Of a stretch of 64,000 nt of DNA, positions 30,234-39,040 are shown piece after piece. The notes under the pieces are model-generated. The model saw only the letters and a program-made list of their open reading frames with translations, was not told where the DNA came from and made no database searches. Location of the stretch: NCBI GenBank assembly GCA_016185145.1, contig JACPOB010000141.1, positions 1-64,000 of the forward strand. The letters are read 5' to 3'. Both the position numbers and the translations under genes were made by a program. Each line of letters starts with the position of its first letter. Within the stretch, counting starts at the first letter, position 1. Source of the DNA: Rhodospirillales bacterium (GTDB lineage Bacteria > Pseudomonadota > Alphaproteobacteria > Reyranellales > Reyranellaceae).

Positions 30234-33200
30234 TCATGCCAGCGAGATCTGATAGGCCTGTCCGGCAATCCGGACGTCGGCGGGGCGCCCATTCAGGGTC
30301 ACGCGCGGGGGCTCGGCAAGTCCCGAGATCGTGAAGGAGCGGGCGGCATCGCCCTCCTGTCCGGGTTTCAGCGCATGGCTGATGTCGCAAGCCTTCTCCC
30401 ACGGCCGGTATTCGACGCGCAGTAGTCCCACCTTTCCGTCGGCGCGGAAGACAGCGCCATCGCGTGCGGTGAGGGCGAAGGCCTGCAGATCGGGCAGCGG
30501 GTTGTAGCCCACCACCGCGCCGCTCACCGGATCGGCGATCAGATAGGCCTTGCGGCCGGGCTCGGTGGCCAACACGGCGCCCGCCTTCTCCAGTCGTCCG
30601 CTCGTGCCCTGCTGGGCCCAGCTCGTGTCGCGCTCCAGCCCGGCCGGCAGGTAGGGCCAAGCGCCGTTCAGCCGCCGATAGGGAATGGCGCGCTCCTGCG
30701 CGCCGGGATCGATCGCAAAGTGATCGGAGTTGGACTGGGCGAAATCCGTGGTGAAGCCCGCCTCCAAAAGGTCGCCGCCGCTGCGATAGGCGACGTCGAG
30801 CTGGCGCTTGCCCCTGGTGCCAGTCGGCCTTGAGCGTGGCCGCCTCGATGTGGCGCACGAAGCCCTCGAAGCTGCCATGCTGCTCGGCATCGCCCATCTC
30901 CAGCACCAGGCCGCCATAGGTCCGCGTGGTGACCGCCCTGAGGTCGAGGCTTTTCGGCGCGAGCGGCTGCTCGCGCCGAAGATTGAACAGCGAGATCGTG
31001 AGCGCCGGCGCGACCATCGCGCCGGTCGGCTCGGCCTTGCCCGGGATGCCCGCCGCGATCTCGATGTCGACGTCGCGGCCGAGATCGGACGCGGGCAGCG
31101 GCAGGATCGCGAGATAGCTCACGCCGTCCTGCACGAGGATGCGCTGGCCCGCCTTCAGGCGGTGCGGGAAGGACCCGATCCTCTTGCCGTCGGCATAGAG
31201 CGCCCAGGTCCTGGGCTGCGAGAAGTTCCAGAGCCCGACGACGGTCGCCAGCCGCGTCACGCTCTGGTCGCCCAGTGTTGCCAAGAATTTGTCGCGGTTG
31301 GTGTGCGGCTTGGCGAAGATGATGGCGCGGTTGCGACTCTGGAAGGTGAGCGTCAGCCCGGCCGCGCCGGCGATGCCATCGCTTGTCGTCGTGAGGTCCG
31401 GCCCGTTGGCCGCATAGCGCACCGTGAGCGTGCCGAGATCATTCAGGTTCGTCGCCACCCTGGGCTCGCGCACCCATTGGGCTAAAACATCGACCGTGCG
31501 GCCGCGGATGTCGGTGCTGGCAAGCCCGTGCCAGACGCCGAGCCAGGCGCGCCGCCACAGCGGCGGCTTGAAGTTGCCGCGCACCGTCTCGGCCGACGTC
31601 TCCTCGAACGGCAGCGGCTTGTCGTCGATCAGCCCCGCCACCCAGTCCGGCGTCCACGGCGCCTGCAGGCTCTGGATGGCGACGCGTCCCGGCGGGAAGT
31701 CGTAGCCCCATACCGGCATGCCCTCGACGGTCGCGTTCGCCGGCTTGTCGAGGTGGTTCGCCGCTCCCTTTCGCGACGACGCGTGCACCGCGCCATAGAT
31801 GCCGTCCTGCTCGACCAGCACGCCGCTGATGCGCGCGCGGCCCGACGAGGAGACGAAGCGGCGCAGCCTGGGATGATGGACGCTTACAAGCATCTCCATG
31901 GTGCGGTCGACCAGGATGCGGCCCATCAACCGGTCGATCGGCAGCGGCGCGAAGTCGGCGAACATCTTCTGCGCGCTGAGGGTGATCGAAAGATAATAGT
32001 GGTCGAGCATCTCCTGCGTCGTGCCGTCCAGGAATGCCCAGAAGCGCAGCGGCAGATGCTCGAGCCCATGCCGGCCGTCGGCCATGGGCCAGGCGCCGTC
32101 GATCATGGAGCCGCCCAGCAGCGCGCCCATGGCGGCGGTGTGGTTGAAGTTCTGGGTGCTGACCGCGAAGTTGTAGCCGTCGCGGAAGAACGAGGCGCGG
32201 CCGCGCCAATCGTGATTGCGCCGGTAATAGTCGATGGCGTCGCGGCTCTGCGGATGGACGAAGGCGCTGGTCTCGAGATCGGGCTGCAGCCAGGCCCGCC
32301 AGTAGTTCTTCATGTGGTCCTGCACCGGCGCCGGCAGCAGGTCGCGGAACATGTGCCAGACCAGAAGCTCGTCGGCGATGGCCCAGCCCAGCCAGTAGCG
32401 CGGCGGCATCGCCAGCACCTCGCGCAGCCGGCCCTGGTAAGCCTTGTAGCCTTCCTCGCCTGCGACGTTGGCCCAGTTGCCGACCCGATCGCCGCCGACC
32501 TTGTGCAGCTCGCCGATGCGTGCGTGCTGCCAGTCGAGCTGCGCGGCGGGCCGTCCCTGCAGGCCGGATGCAAGGGCGCGCGTCGCCCGCTCGACGATCT
32601 CCTGCGGCGTGAACATCACCGCAGTCGGCCGCGAGCCGTCAGCCGTCAGCAACGTCTTGCGGTCGAGGCGCGCCGGCACGGTGACGGCGACGGTGCCGCC
32701 GCCCGTGATCGGCCGGCAGGTCAGCACCAGGCGCGGATTGGTGAAGCTGAGCCCATGGCCGCCGGTCGGCATCGCCCATTCGTAGGCGTCGGCCTGCCGA
32801 TAGCGCGAATCGTAGGTCTCGACCTTGTGCAGCAAGAAGCCGCACTGTTCGAGCATCAGCAAACGTGCGCCGGCTTCCTTGGCCAGGACGTCGGTCGCGA
32901 GAAGGCGGGTGATGTCGAAGCGCGCCTCGCGTGCCGTCAACGACAGCTCCTGCGGTTCGATCAGGTCGAGGTAGCGGTCGCGCTCGAGGTCGGTGGCGCC
33001 GTAGCGTGTCCAGTAGCGGCGGCCGTTGACGCTGGCGTTGAAGGTCGGTCCGGTCGCCTTGTCGGCGATCCAGGGCTGACGCAACGGCCAAGCATGGACG
33101 TACCAGGTCGGCGGGTTCTCGGTCCAAAGCTTCCGGCCCAGCCCGTCGCGGCAGGTGTAGCCGGTCGGGACGACCTCATAGCCGTCGTACTGCAAAGACA

Positions 33201-33474
33201 GCTCGGCCTTGAGCAGGATCCTGCCTCTGCGCAGCAGGATGGCGATGGTGTCGGCCGCGTCAGGAAAGCGCAGCAGCACCGAGCGATGCACGGCATCGAC
33301 AGTGCGGCCGCCCACGATCGGCGTGTCCCATTCGCGGCCGTCGATGGTCGCGGTCTCATTGTCGGTGATTTCGAACAGCTCCTCGCCGCGTGCGTGCACT
33401 GACGACGGCAATGCACCCGCACCCGCTGCAGCGGCGGTGCGTAAGAACATTGCCCGGGTCAATCGAAGGGTCAT
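30234..33474 (-). pseudogene. Large secreted protein of unknown function, interrupted by a one-base frameshift
   Basis: About 1,080 residues if the frame is corrected. The N-terminus MTLRLTRAMFLRTAAAAGAG is an export signal. The middle has a probable alpha/alpha-barrel region (NYWRAWLQPDLETSAFVHPQ, YNFAVSTQNFNHTAAMGALL), loosely like heparinase/alginate-lyase type enzymes, and beta-rich segments follow. The frame breaks at the CCCC run 30811-30814 (GGGG on the coding strand): before it the frame reads TLKADWHQG, after it KRQLDVAYRSGGDLLEAGF continues in the next frame to a stop at 30234. One extra G would explain this. It leads an operon with the aldo/keto reductase. I do not recognise the family; a polysaccharide-related enzyme is only a guess. 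Confidence 0.75.
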
Positions 33475-33648
33475 CCCATTTTCATTGTTTCGTCATGTCG
33501 ATGCCGACGCCAGCGCATAAAAATTTCGACCGCCATATTGATGCCGTACGCGCGTTATTTGCTCGAAGTACCGAGAGATTCGGCAGCCTTCGCCATTGCC
33601 TGATCGTCGCATCGTGACCATCTAGAGATCGAGCAGGAGGTTCAGCCT

Positions 33649-33909
33649 ATGATGCAGCCCATCGCCGAACCGTTCGTCGTTGAAGTGTGGGGCAAGCTCG
33701 CCGGTGTCGTCCTGAAGGAGGGCGGTGCGTTCCGTTTCCATGCCGTCGCTCCGCCGTTCCGCGAGCTCGACGGCGCGGAGTTTGCCATACCGGGTCTTGC
33801 CCGGCTGGCGGCGGCGCGGCTCGATCCTCACACCCGCGCCCTTCATACCCTTGATGGCGGACGTTCCTTGGGCAGGGCCAGCCATTCTGCCAGCAGCTTG
33901 CCGTTGTGA
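33649..33909 (+). CDS. Small conserved-looking hypothetical protein
   Basis: An 86-residue frame starting MMQPIAEPFVVEVWGKLAGV with a strong ribosome site (GCAGGAGG, eight bases before the ATG). The first 60 residues look protein-like (GAFRFHAVAPPFRELDGAEF), while the last 25 overlap the 3' end of the convergent WYL regulator and look less convincing, so the end may be altered. It has no signal or membrane segment. Function is unknown. Confidence 0.6.
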   Translation: MMQPIAEPFVVEVWGKLAGVVLKEGGAFRFHAVAPPFRELDGAEFAIPGLARLAAARLDPHTRALHTLDGGRSLGRASHSASSLPL

Positions 33910-34538
33910 TCCTGGAAGCGCGCCGCCAGCAGGCGTGAGCTGGCGATGCGCTCGACCCGGAAGTTGCGCAGGTCCTTTCGCAGTTCGCACCAGGCGCCGA
34001 TCAGGCTGACATCGACGTAGTAGGCCATGGCCAGCGGCCAGATCGTGCGCCGCGTGCGATGGCCCTTCTCGTCGACATAGGCGATGCGCAGCTTGCGCCG
34101 GTCGCGGATGGCGGCACGCATCTGGGCCATGTCGACCTTGGGCGCCACGGCGTCACCGCGCGAGACGTAGATCGGTGCGTCGGCGACATGTCCGCGCAGG
34201 CTCTCCGGCAACACGACCGTCACCTTGTCGAGCACCCGGGCCGCCGCATGCTGCAGCTCGGAGTCGCGCACGCGCTGCACCATGCGCGCGCCCACCGCGA
34301 TCGCCTCGATCTCGTCGATGGTGAACATCAGGGGCGGCAGGTCGAAGCCCTTGCGCAGCACGTAGCCCAGGCCCGGCGCGCCTTCGATCGGCACGCGGCG
34401 CGCCTGCAGGGTCGCCACGTCGCGGTAGATCGTGCGCACCGTGACCTCGAGCTCCTCGGCAAGGGCCGCCGCCGTCACCGGCCTCCGGGCGGTGCGGAGG
34501 ACCTGGATGACGTCGAACAGGCGGTCGGCGCGGCGCAT
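33843..34538 (-). CDS. YafY-type HTH/WYL-domain transcriptional regulator
   Basis: A 231-residue repressor-type protein. The N-terminal winged helix reads MRRADRLFDVIQVLRTARRP and EVTVRTIYRDVATLQARRVP. The C-terminal half is the ligand-sensing WYL domain (RDRRKLRIAYVDEKGHRTRR, then WCELRKDLRNFRVERI). I chose the ATG at 34538, which is the family's usual start and has CAGGAG upstream; an ATG at 34550 would lie inside the palindrome at 34541-34564. That palindrome overlaps its 5' region and suggests autoregulation. The divergent neighbour is a DMT transporter, a plausible target. Confidence 0.93.
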   Translation of the reverse strand: MRRADRLFDVIQVLRTARRPVTAAALAEELEVTVRTIYRDVATLQARRVPIEGAPGLGYVLRKGFDLPPLMFTIDEIEAIAVGARMVQRVRDSELQHAAARVLDKVTVVLPESLRGHVADAPIYVSRGDAVAPKVDMAQMRAAIRDRRKLRIAYVDEKGHRTRRTIWPLAMAYYVDVSLIGAWCELRKDLRNFRVERIASSRLLAARFQDHNGKLLAEWLALPKERPPSRV

Positions 34539-34540
34539 GG

Positions 34541-34564
34541 CTCCTGACATAACGCTGTCAGGAG
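34541..34564. promoter_or_regulatory. Perfect 9-bp inverted repeat, likely operator of the WYL regulator
   Basis: CTCCTGACA (34541-34549), spacer TAACGC, TGTCAGGAG (34556-34564). The TGACA-N6-TGTCA core is of a type I associate with YafY-like regulators. It sits between the divergent regulator and transporter genes. Confidence 0.7.
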
Positions 34565-34603
34565 GCGATCGCTAGTGTCCGACCATGGCGATCGGACAAC
34601 GTA

Positions 34604-34721
34604 CCCACCTCACCCTGAGGAGCGCGCGCAGCGCGCGTCTCGAAGGGTGGGCCACCGACGGACGCTCGTTGCCCACCCTTCGAGACGCGGCCCTGCGGGC
34701 CGCTCCTCAGGGTGAGGTGGG
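34604..34721. repeat. Palindromic intergenic repeat, family A copy 2
   Basis: CCCACCTCACCCTGAGGAGC on the left and GCTCCTCAGGGTGAGGTGGG on the right, with the inner arms TCTCGAAGGGTGGG/CCCACCCTTCGAGA. The right end overlaps the likely GTG start of the DMT transporter and supplies AGGGTGAG as a possible ribosome site. Confidence 0.9.
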
Positions 34722-35598
34722 TTCGTTGCGCGGCCTCGCTCTTATCCTCCTATCCGCTTTCGCCTTCAGCACGGCCGGCCTGTTCACCCGCCTGATCGAG
34801 ACCGACGTCTGGACGATGCTGTTCTGGCGCGGCCTGTTCGGCGGCCTGCTGATCGCAGCCTATGTCGTCTGGCGCGACGGTGCGGCCACCCTGGTCGCCG
34901 TCCGTCGCATCGGCCGGCCAGGCCTGATCGCAGCCGGCTGTTCGACCGCGGCGACGATCTGTTTCATCAATGCCCTGCGCGAGACGTCGGTGGCCGACGT
35001 GCTGGTGATCAACGCCACGGCGCCCTTCATCACCGCGGCCATGGCCTGGGCGTGGACCGGCGCGTGCGAGCGGCGCACCACGTTGCTGGCAAGCGGCGTG
35101 GCGCTGTTGGGTGTCGTCGTCATGGTCGTGCCAACGCTCGGGACCGGCCGGTTGCTGGGCAACCTGCTGGCGTTCGCCATGACTGTCCTGATCTCGGGCA
35201 TGATGGTGGTGATGCGACATCATCGCGATGTCGACATGCTGCCCGCGGCGTCACTGTCGGCCTTCCTGTGTTCCCTGGTCGTCTGGCCGTGGGCGTCGCC
35301 CTCGGCGGTGACCGCCGTCGACTTCGGCTGGTTGGTCCTGTTCGGCACGACGCAGTTCGGGCTCGGCCAGCTCCTGCTCACGATCGGCCTGCGCTCCGTG
35401 TCGGCCACGCGCTCGGCCCTGATCGGTGCGCTCGAGACGCCCCTGGCGCCGGCCATCGTCTGGGTCGTCCTGGGCGAAGTGCCGGCCGTCATGACCGCCC
35501 TCGGCGGCGCGATCGTGCTGGGCGCGGTGTTCGGGGACCTTTTCGCTGCTCAGTACGGCGCACACCGTCGCCGTGGCGCATCCCCGGCAACCGACTAG
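34717..35598 (+). CDS. EamA/DMT-superfamily transporter
   Basis: A 293-residue inner-membrane protein of the drug/metabolite transporter superfamily, with about ten hydrophobic helices in two EamA repeats (LRGLALILLSAFAFSTAGLF near the start; second repeat near LLGNLLAFAMTVLISGMMVV). The C-terminal PLAPAIVWVVLGEVPAVMTA is the standard closing motif. The start is uncertain: the frame is open from ATG 34585 through the palindromic repeat, but that stretch encodes repeat-derived peptide (SARLEGWATDG), so GTG 34717 is preferred. The exported substrate is unknown. It is divergent from the WYL regulator. Confidence 0.88.
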   Translation: MGSLRGLALILLSAFAFSTAGLFTRLIETDVWTMLFWRGLFGGLLIAAYVVWRDGAATLVAVRRIGRPGLIAAGCSTAATICFINALRETSVADVLVINATAPFITAAMAWAWTGACERRTTLLASGVALLGVVVMVVPTLGTGRLLGNLLAFAMTVLISGMMVVMRHHRDVDMLPAASLSAFLCSLVVWPWASPSAVTAVDFGWLVLFGTTQFGLGQLLLTIGLRSVSATRSALIGALETPLAPAIVWVVLGEVPAVMTALGGAIVLGAVFGDLFAAQYGAHRRRGASPATD

Positions 35599-35627
35599 AT
35601 TGGGCTCCTTGCCGAAGGAGGAGTCCG

Positions 35628-36182
35628 GTGATCAAGCGTAAGCAGCGCATTCCCATGCGCGATCTGTCGACCATGACGGCGGAGGACCGGGTCAATGTCG
35701 AGAAGAACGCCATGAACGGCCAGGTCTTCAACATCTTCAAGGTGCTGGCGCATCATCCGCAGCTCGTGAAGCGCTGGACGCCGTTCGCCGGGCACATCCT
35801 CAGCAAGCAGACCCTGCCGTTCCGCGACCGCGAGCTTCTGATCCTGCGCATCGGCTGGCTGAACCAGGCCGAGTACGAGTTCGCCCAGCACGAGCTCATC
35901 GCCAAGCGCGGCGGCGTCACCGACGAGGACATCGCGCGACTCAAGGAAGGACCGAAGGCCAAGGGCTGGAGCGAGCACGAATCGGCGCTGCTGCAGGTCG
36001 CCGACGATCTCCATGAGAACGCCGTGGTGTCCGACGCGACCTGGGCAACGCTATCGAAGAAGTACTCAACCGAGCAGCTGATGGACGCTGTCTTCACCGT
36101 CGGCCAGTACAATCTCGTATCGTGGGCGCTCAATTCCTTCGGCGTGCCGCTCGACGATTTCTTGCCGCAGAGCAAGCCTTAA
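35628..36182 (+). CDS. Carboxymuconolactone decarboxylase (CMD/AhpD-like) family protein
   Basis: A 184-residue protein starting at GTG 35628 with a strong AAGGAGG seven to ten bases upstream. The core FRDRELLILRIGWLNQAEYEFAQH aligns with the CMD domain, and VFTVGQYNLVSWALNSFGVPLDDFLP closes it. The CxxC of peroxidase-type AhpD proteins is absent (NQAEYEF replaces it), so peroxidase activity is unlikely. Such proteins are common near catabolic genes with no fixed role. Its stop codon overlaps that of the convergent L,D-transpeptidase. Confidence 0.9.
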   Translation: MIKRKQRIPMRDLSTMTAEDRVNVEKNAMNGQVFNIFKVLAHHPQLVKRWTPFAGHILSKQTLPFRDRELLILRIGWLNQAEYEFAQHELIAKRGGVTDEDIARLKEGPKAKGWSEHESALLQVADDLHENAVVSDATWATLSKKYSTEQLMDAVFTVGQYNLVSWALNSFGVPLDDFLPQSKP

Positions 36183-37558
36183 CGTTCCGCCACCGTCACC
36201 GCTCGCGCCTTCGGATCCAGGTACTTCCAGATTGCGGCATCGCGCCGGTATGAATCGGCGCGATACTGCAGCTTGCCATCGGCGTCCGCGAACGCGGTCT
36301 CGTACACCACGAAGACCGGCACGGGCCGTGGCAGAGTGCGTCGGATGGTATCGCCGGTCTTGATCGTTTCATTGATGTCATCGATCGGTTGCCGCATCAG
36401 CAGAGCCGCCAGCTGCTGCGGATTCTCCACCCGGATGCATCCATGGCTGATGCGACGGCCGGTGAGGCTGAACAGATGCTTTCCCGGCGTATCGTGCAGG
36501 TAGACGTCGAACCGGTTCGTCATTTCGAAGATCAATTGCCCGAGCCCCGAGTTGGCGCCGGCCTTCTGCTGCAGGCTGCCATCAGGCAGCATGACGATGT
36601 TCCGCTTCGCCAGGTAAGTCGGGTCGAGGCGGGCCTTGGGCATGATTTCGTTTGTGGCGATGTCGTTCGGGATGTTCCAGGGCGGGTTGAACCAGACCGC
36701 CGTGATCGGGACTTCGAATTCCGGGCTCTGATTGCGGACGTCGTCCTGGCCGACAATGACCCGGGTCGAGAAGACCGGCCGATCGTCACGGTACAGGACC
36801 AGCCGCTCATCGGCAGCGTTGACCCAGACCCGGTCCGCCGGCAGGCGCCGCGGCAGCCAGCGTTCGCGTTCGAGGTTTACCGCAATCTCGCGCAAGCGAG
36901 CCGTGGCGCCGCTCGCGCGCGCATCCTTCAGGGCCTGGCGCAACAGCCGGTAGGTCGGTGTCGTCGGTGCCAGGGCGTCGATCACTGCGGCGGGATCGGG
37001 GCTGCCGATAGCGGTGTCGAGAACGACGGCGACGTCGACCGAATCCGGCGTCAAGGCGTGGTCATCTCTTCGCCGCTCGAGCGGCATGAACCCGCGCGCC
37101 AGTGCGTCGGCATAGGAAAGGAAGGCGTCGGACAGCAACAGCTCGCGATCGAGCGCCGACACTGACGGCGACTGCAGCAGACTTGCGTGGAACAGGTCTG
37201 GGGAGAGGCCGTGTTCGCCGGCGCGCGACACGGCGTCGATCAGTGAATTCGCCTGGCCCTGCCGTGTCGTCCAGACGGGCGCAAAGCCATGGCGCGCGTA
37301 GAAACGTTTCAGCAATTCGACATTCAGCCGTTCCCCCGCGATGACTGACTTGGGCGCGTTCTCGATCAGTTCACTCAACTTAGCGTCGCCATGCGCCGCC
37401 GTCGGGCGCGATGGCGCCGACACCAAGGCCAGGGGCGGCTCCTTTCCCGCCTTGGGCGCTGTCGGCTCGGTCGATGAACACGCCGTGACGAGGGCGATCG
37501 CGGCGACTGCAATCGGTCCGACGCGTGCCAGAAGGCCTCGCTGATACAAAGCTTTCAC
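36179..37558 (-). CDS. L,D-transpeptidase (YcbB/LdtD-like), lipoprotein
   Basis: A 459-residue periplasmic enzyme that forms 3-3 cross-links in peptidoglycan. The signal ends in a lipobox with Cys27 (AIALVTACSS). Next comes the scaffold domain with FYARHGFAPVWTTRQG and PLERRRDDHALTPDSVDVA. The YkuD catalytic domain starts near residue 250 (RVWVNAADERLVLYRDDRPV) and has the active site SHGCIRVENP with Cys374. It ends convergently with the CMD gene, sharing bases of the stop codons. The order of domains matches YcbB rather than the short ErfK type. Confidence 0.94.
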   Translation of the reverse strand: MKALYQRGLLARVGPIAVAAIALVTACSSTEPTAPKAGKEPPLALVSAPSRPTAAHGDAKLSELIENAPKSVIAGERLNVELLKRFYARHGFAPVWTTRQGQANSLIDAVSRAGEHGLSPDLFHASLLQSPSVSALDRELLLSDAFLSYADALARGFMPLERRRDDHALTPDSVDVAVVLDTAIGSPDPAAVIDALAPTTPTYRLLRQALKDARASGATARLREIAVNLERERWLPRRLPADRVWVNAADERLVLYRDDRPVFSTRVIVGQDDVRNQSPEFEVPITAVWFNPPWNIPNDIATNEIMPKARLDPTYLAKRNIVMLPDGSLQQKAGANSGLGQLIFEMTNRFDVYLHDTPGKHLFSLTGRRISHGCIRVENPQQLAALLMRQPIDDINETIKTGDTIRRTLPRPVPVFVVYETAFADADGKLQYRADSYRRDAAIWKYLDPKARAVTVAER

Positions 37559-37801
37559 ACCAATGACCCCTGGAACAACCGTGCCCTGGAGAACCAGCTT
37601 GCTTTAAGTCGCAGGAAAAGCAAGATTTTCACTCAACGCGCCCCGCTGCCGGGGCCAGTCTAGAGAATACCGACGGGTAATGCCGACGTCTTTTGTGAGC
37701 AGGGCGGGAACCGGAACCCGACTTCGGCGTTACTGACAGTCACTTACCGATTGTTTCCGATTGTTGTACTGTACATGAGTACTTCAACTGTGGAGGAACG
37801 G

Positions 37802-37969
37802 ATGTCCGACAAAATGGCTCGTCTGCGTAAGGCCGCGGCGCTCGCCGCCTTGATTCCGGTGGCGCTGCTCGCAGCTTGCTCGCAGCCGGCTCCGCCGCCG
37901 CCCCCGCCGCAACCGGCCGCCGCTCCGCCGCCGCCCCCGCCGCCGCCGCCGTCGCGCGTCCGCGGCTAA
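37802..37969 (+). CDS. Small proline-rich lipoprotein
   Basis: A 55-residue protein, MSDKMARLRKAAALAALIPV followed by a lipobox with Cys26 (LLAACSQP) and then almost only Pro and Ala to the end. GAGGAACGG precedes ATG 37802. It is an envelope-anchored spacer-like protein by appearance; function unknown. The DNA between 37559 and 37801 holds its promoter region and no other gene. Confidence 0.75.
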   Translation: MSDKMARLRKAAALAALIPVALLAACSQPAPPPPPPQPAAAPPPPPPPPPSRVRG

Positions 37970-38226
37970 CAGTAGAAAACCGCCAAGGGCTCCGATCTTC
38001 GGGAGCCACGGAGGCTGAAGCCGCCCTGTGGTCTCCACAGGGCTCGGATTTGAGCTGACGGAAGGCGCGCATGCAGTGGTCGCGTGCGCGACGTGACGAC
38101 TTCTTGCCGGGGACTCGATCCCGGGAGCGGGTCGCCTCTCCTTGCGTGGGAAACGCCACAGTCATGGCGGCGCCAGCGCTGTCAAATGGCTTGGGGCGCT
38201 TCTCTCGCAACCGATGAGGTCGAGCC

Positions 38227-38805
38227 ATGAGCAGCGACGGTTTTCCTGGAGCGATCTGGATCCCCGCACACACCGACCGCTACGCCCGCAGGGACTCCCG
38301 TACCATCGACGAGATCGTCCTTCACATCACGGAAGGCGGAACGGACAAGGCCGAAATAACGGCCCACAACGCATTCGGTGGCCCGAAGTACCTGCAGGGC
38401 GGGAAATGGATGCAACAGGCCGCCCACTACATCGTCGGGCGGGACGGAACCGTCGTGCAGTGCGTGCGCCACAAGGACGTCGCGTTTCACGCCGGAGCCG
38501 CAAACGAATGGACGATCGGCATCGAGCACAATACGCGCGCGGGCGGGGGCACCAAGGACACGAAGCTCACCGCCGCGCAGTACATGAAGTCGGCGGAGCT
38601 GGTCCTGTGGCTGTGCAGGATGCTCGGCTTTGCCGCGGACAGGTATCACATATCCGGGCACTCGGAAGTCGATCCCGGCACGACACACGGGAGCTGCCCG
38701 AATCGCGTGCTGAACTGGGATCTCTATATGGCGGCCATCTCCGACCAGCAGGAAATCGCGCAGGGCAGGACGCCGATGCGACTGTGGAATGACAATGAAA
38801 TCTAG
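38227..38805 (+). CDS. N-acetylmuramoyl-L-alanine amidase (Amidase_2/PGRP type)
   Basis: A 192-residue zinc amidase that cuts the MurNAc-L-Ala bond in peptidoglycan. Zinc-site candidates are His in EIVLHITEGG, His in HISGHSEVDPG and the C-terminal TTHGSCPN cysteine/His region; NEWTIGIEHNTRAGGG is the typical core strand. No signal peptide is visible, so it may be cytoplasmic recycling-type or released by another path. A phage-endolysin origin is possible, but no phage genes adjoin. Confidence 0.88.
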   Translation: MSSDGFPGAIWIPAHTDRYARRDSRTIDEIVLHITEGGTDKAEITAHNAFGGPKYLQGGKWMQQAAHYIVGRDGTVVQCVRHKDVAFHAGAANEWTIGIEHNTRAGGGTKDTKLTAAQYMKSAELVLWLCRMLGFAADRYHISGHSEVDPGTTHGSCPNRVLNWDLYMAAISDQQEIAQGRTPMRLWNDNEI

Positions 38806-38839
38806 TACCTGCTTTCATTAAATGGTGATTCACGGATGA

Positions 38840-38963
38840 CCTCATCCTGAGGAGCCGCGCGCAGCTGAGCGCATTCAGATGCGCGTAGGCGTCTCGAAGG
38901 ATGGCAACAAAGGCGATGTTGCCCACCCTTCGAGACGGCCCTACGGGCCTCCTCAGGGTGAGG
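38840..38963. repeat. Palindromic intergenic repeat, family A copy 3
   Basis: CCTCATCCTGAGGAGC at the left and GGCCTCCTCAGGGTGAGG at the right, inner arms GTCTCGAAGGATGG/CCACCCTTCGAGAC. The left loop has an extra CTGAGCGCATTCAGATGCGC segment compared with copy 1. Confidence 0.88.
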
Positions 38964-39009
38964 TTGGGCTGTATCAGTATCCAATAAAAGCGGGTACTAG
39001 CGGCTCTCC

Positions 39010-39033
39010 GGTTGTATCTATCGGGATACAACG
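39010..39033. promoter_or_regulatory. ModE-box-like dyad A (upstream of FAD/NAD(P)-binding protein)
   Basis: GGTTGTAT, eight bases, ATACAACG: 7 of 8 positions are complementary. Length and half-sites fit the 24-bp ModE operator outline (CGTTATAT-N8-ACATAACG in E. coli, as I recall it). It ends seven bases before ATG 39041, so the box overlaps the promoter or leader. Confidence 0.6.
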
Positions 39034-39040
39034 CGATACA

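Noticed and set aside
34604..34721. Repeat copy 2 as a coding N-terminus of the transporter
   Set aside because: The encoded residues (SARSARLEGWATDG type) arise from the palindrome and recur in other frames at other copies, so they are unlikely to be functional protein.
35628..36182. AhpD-type peroxidase
   Set aside because: The CxxC pair needed for peroxidase activity is missing, so only the broader CMD family is assigned.
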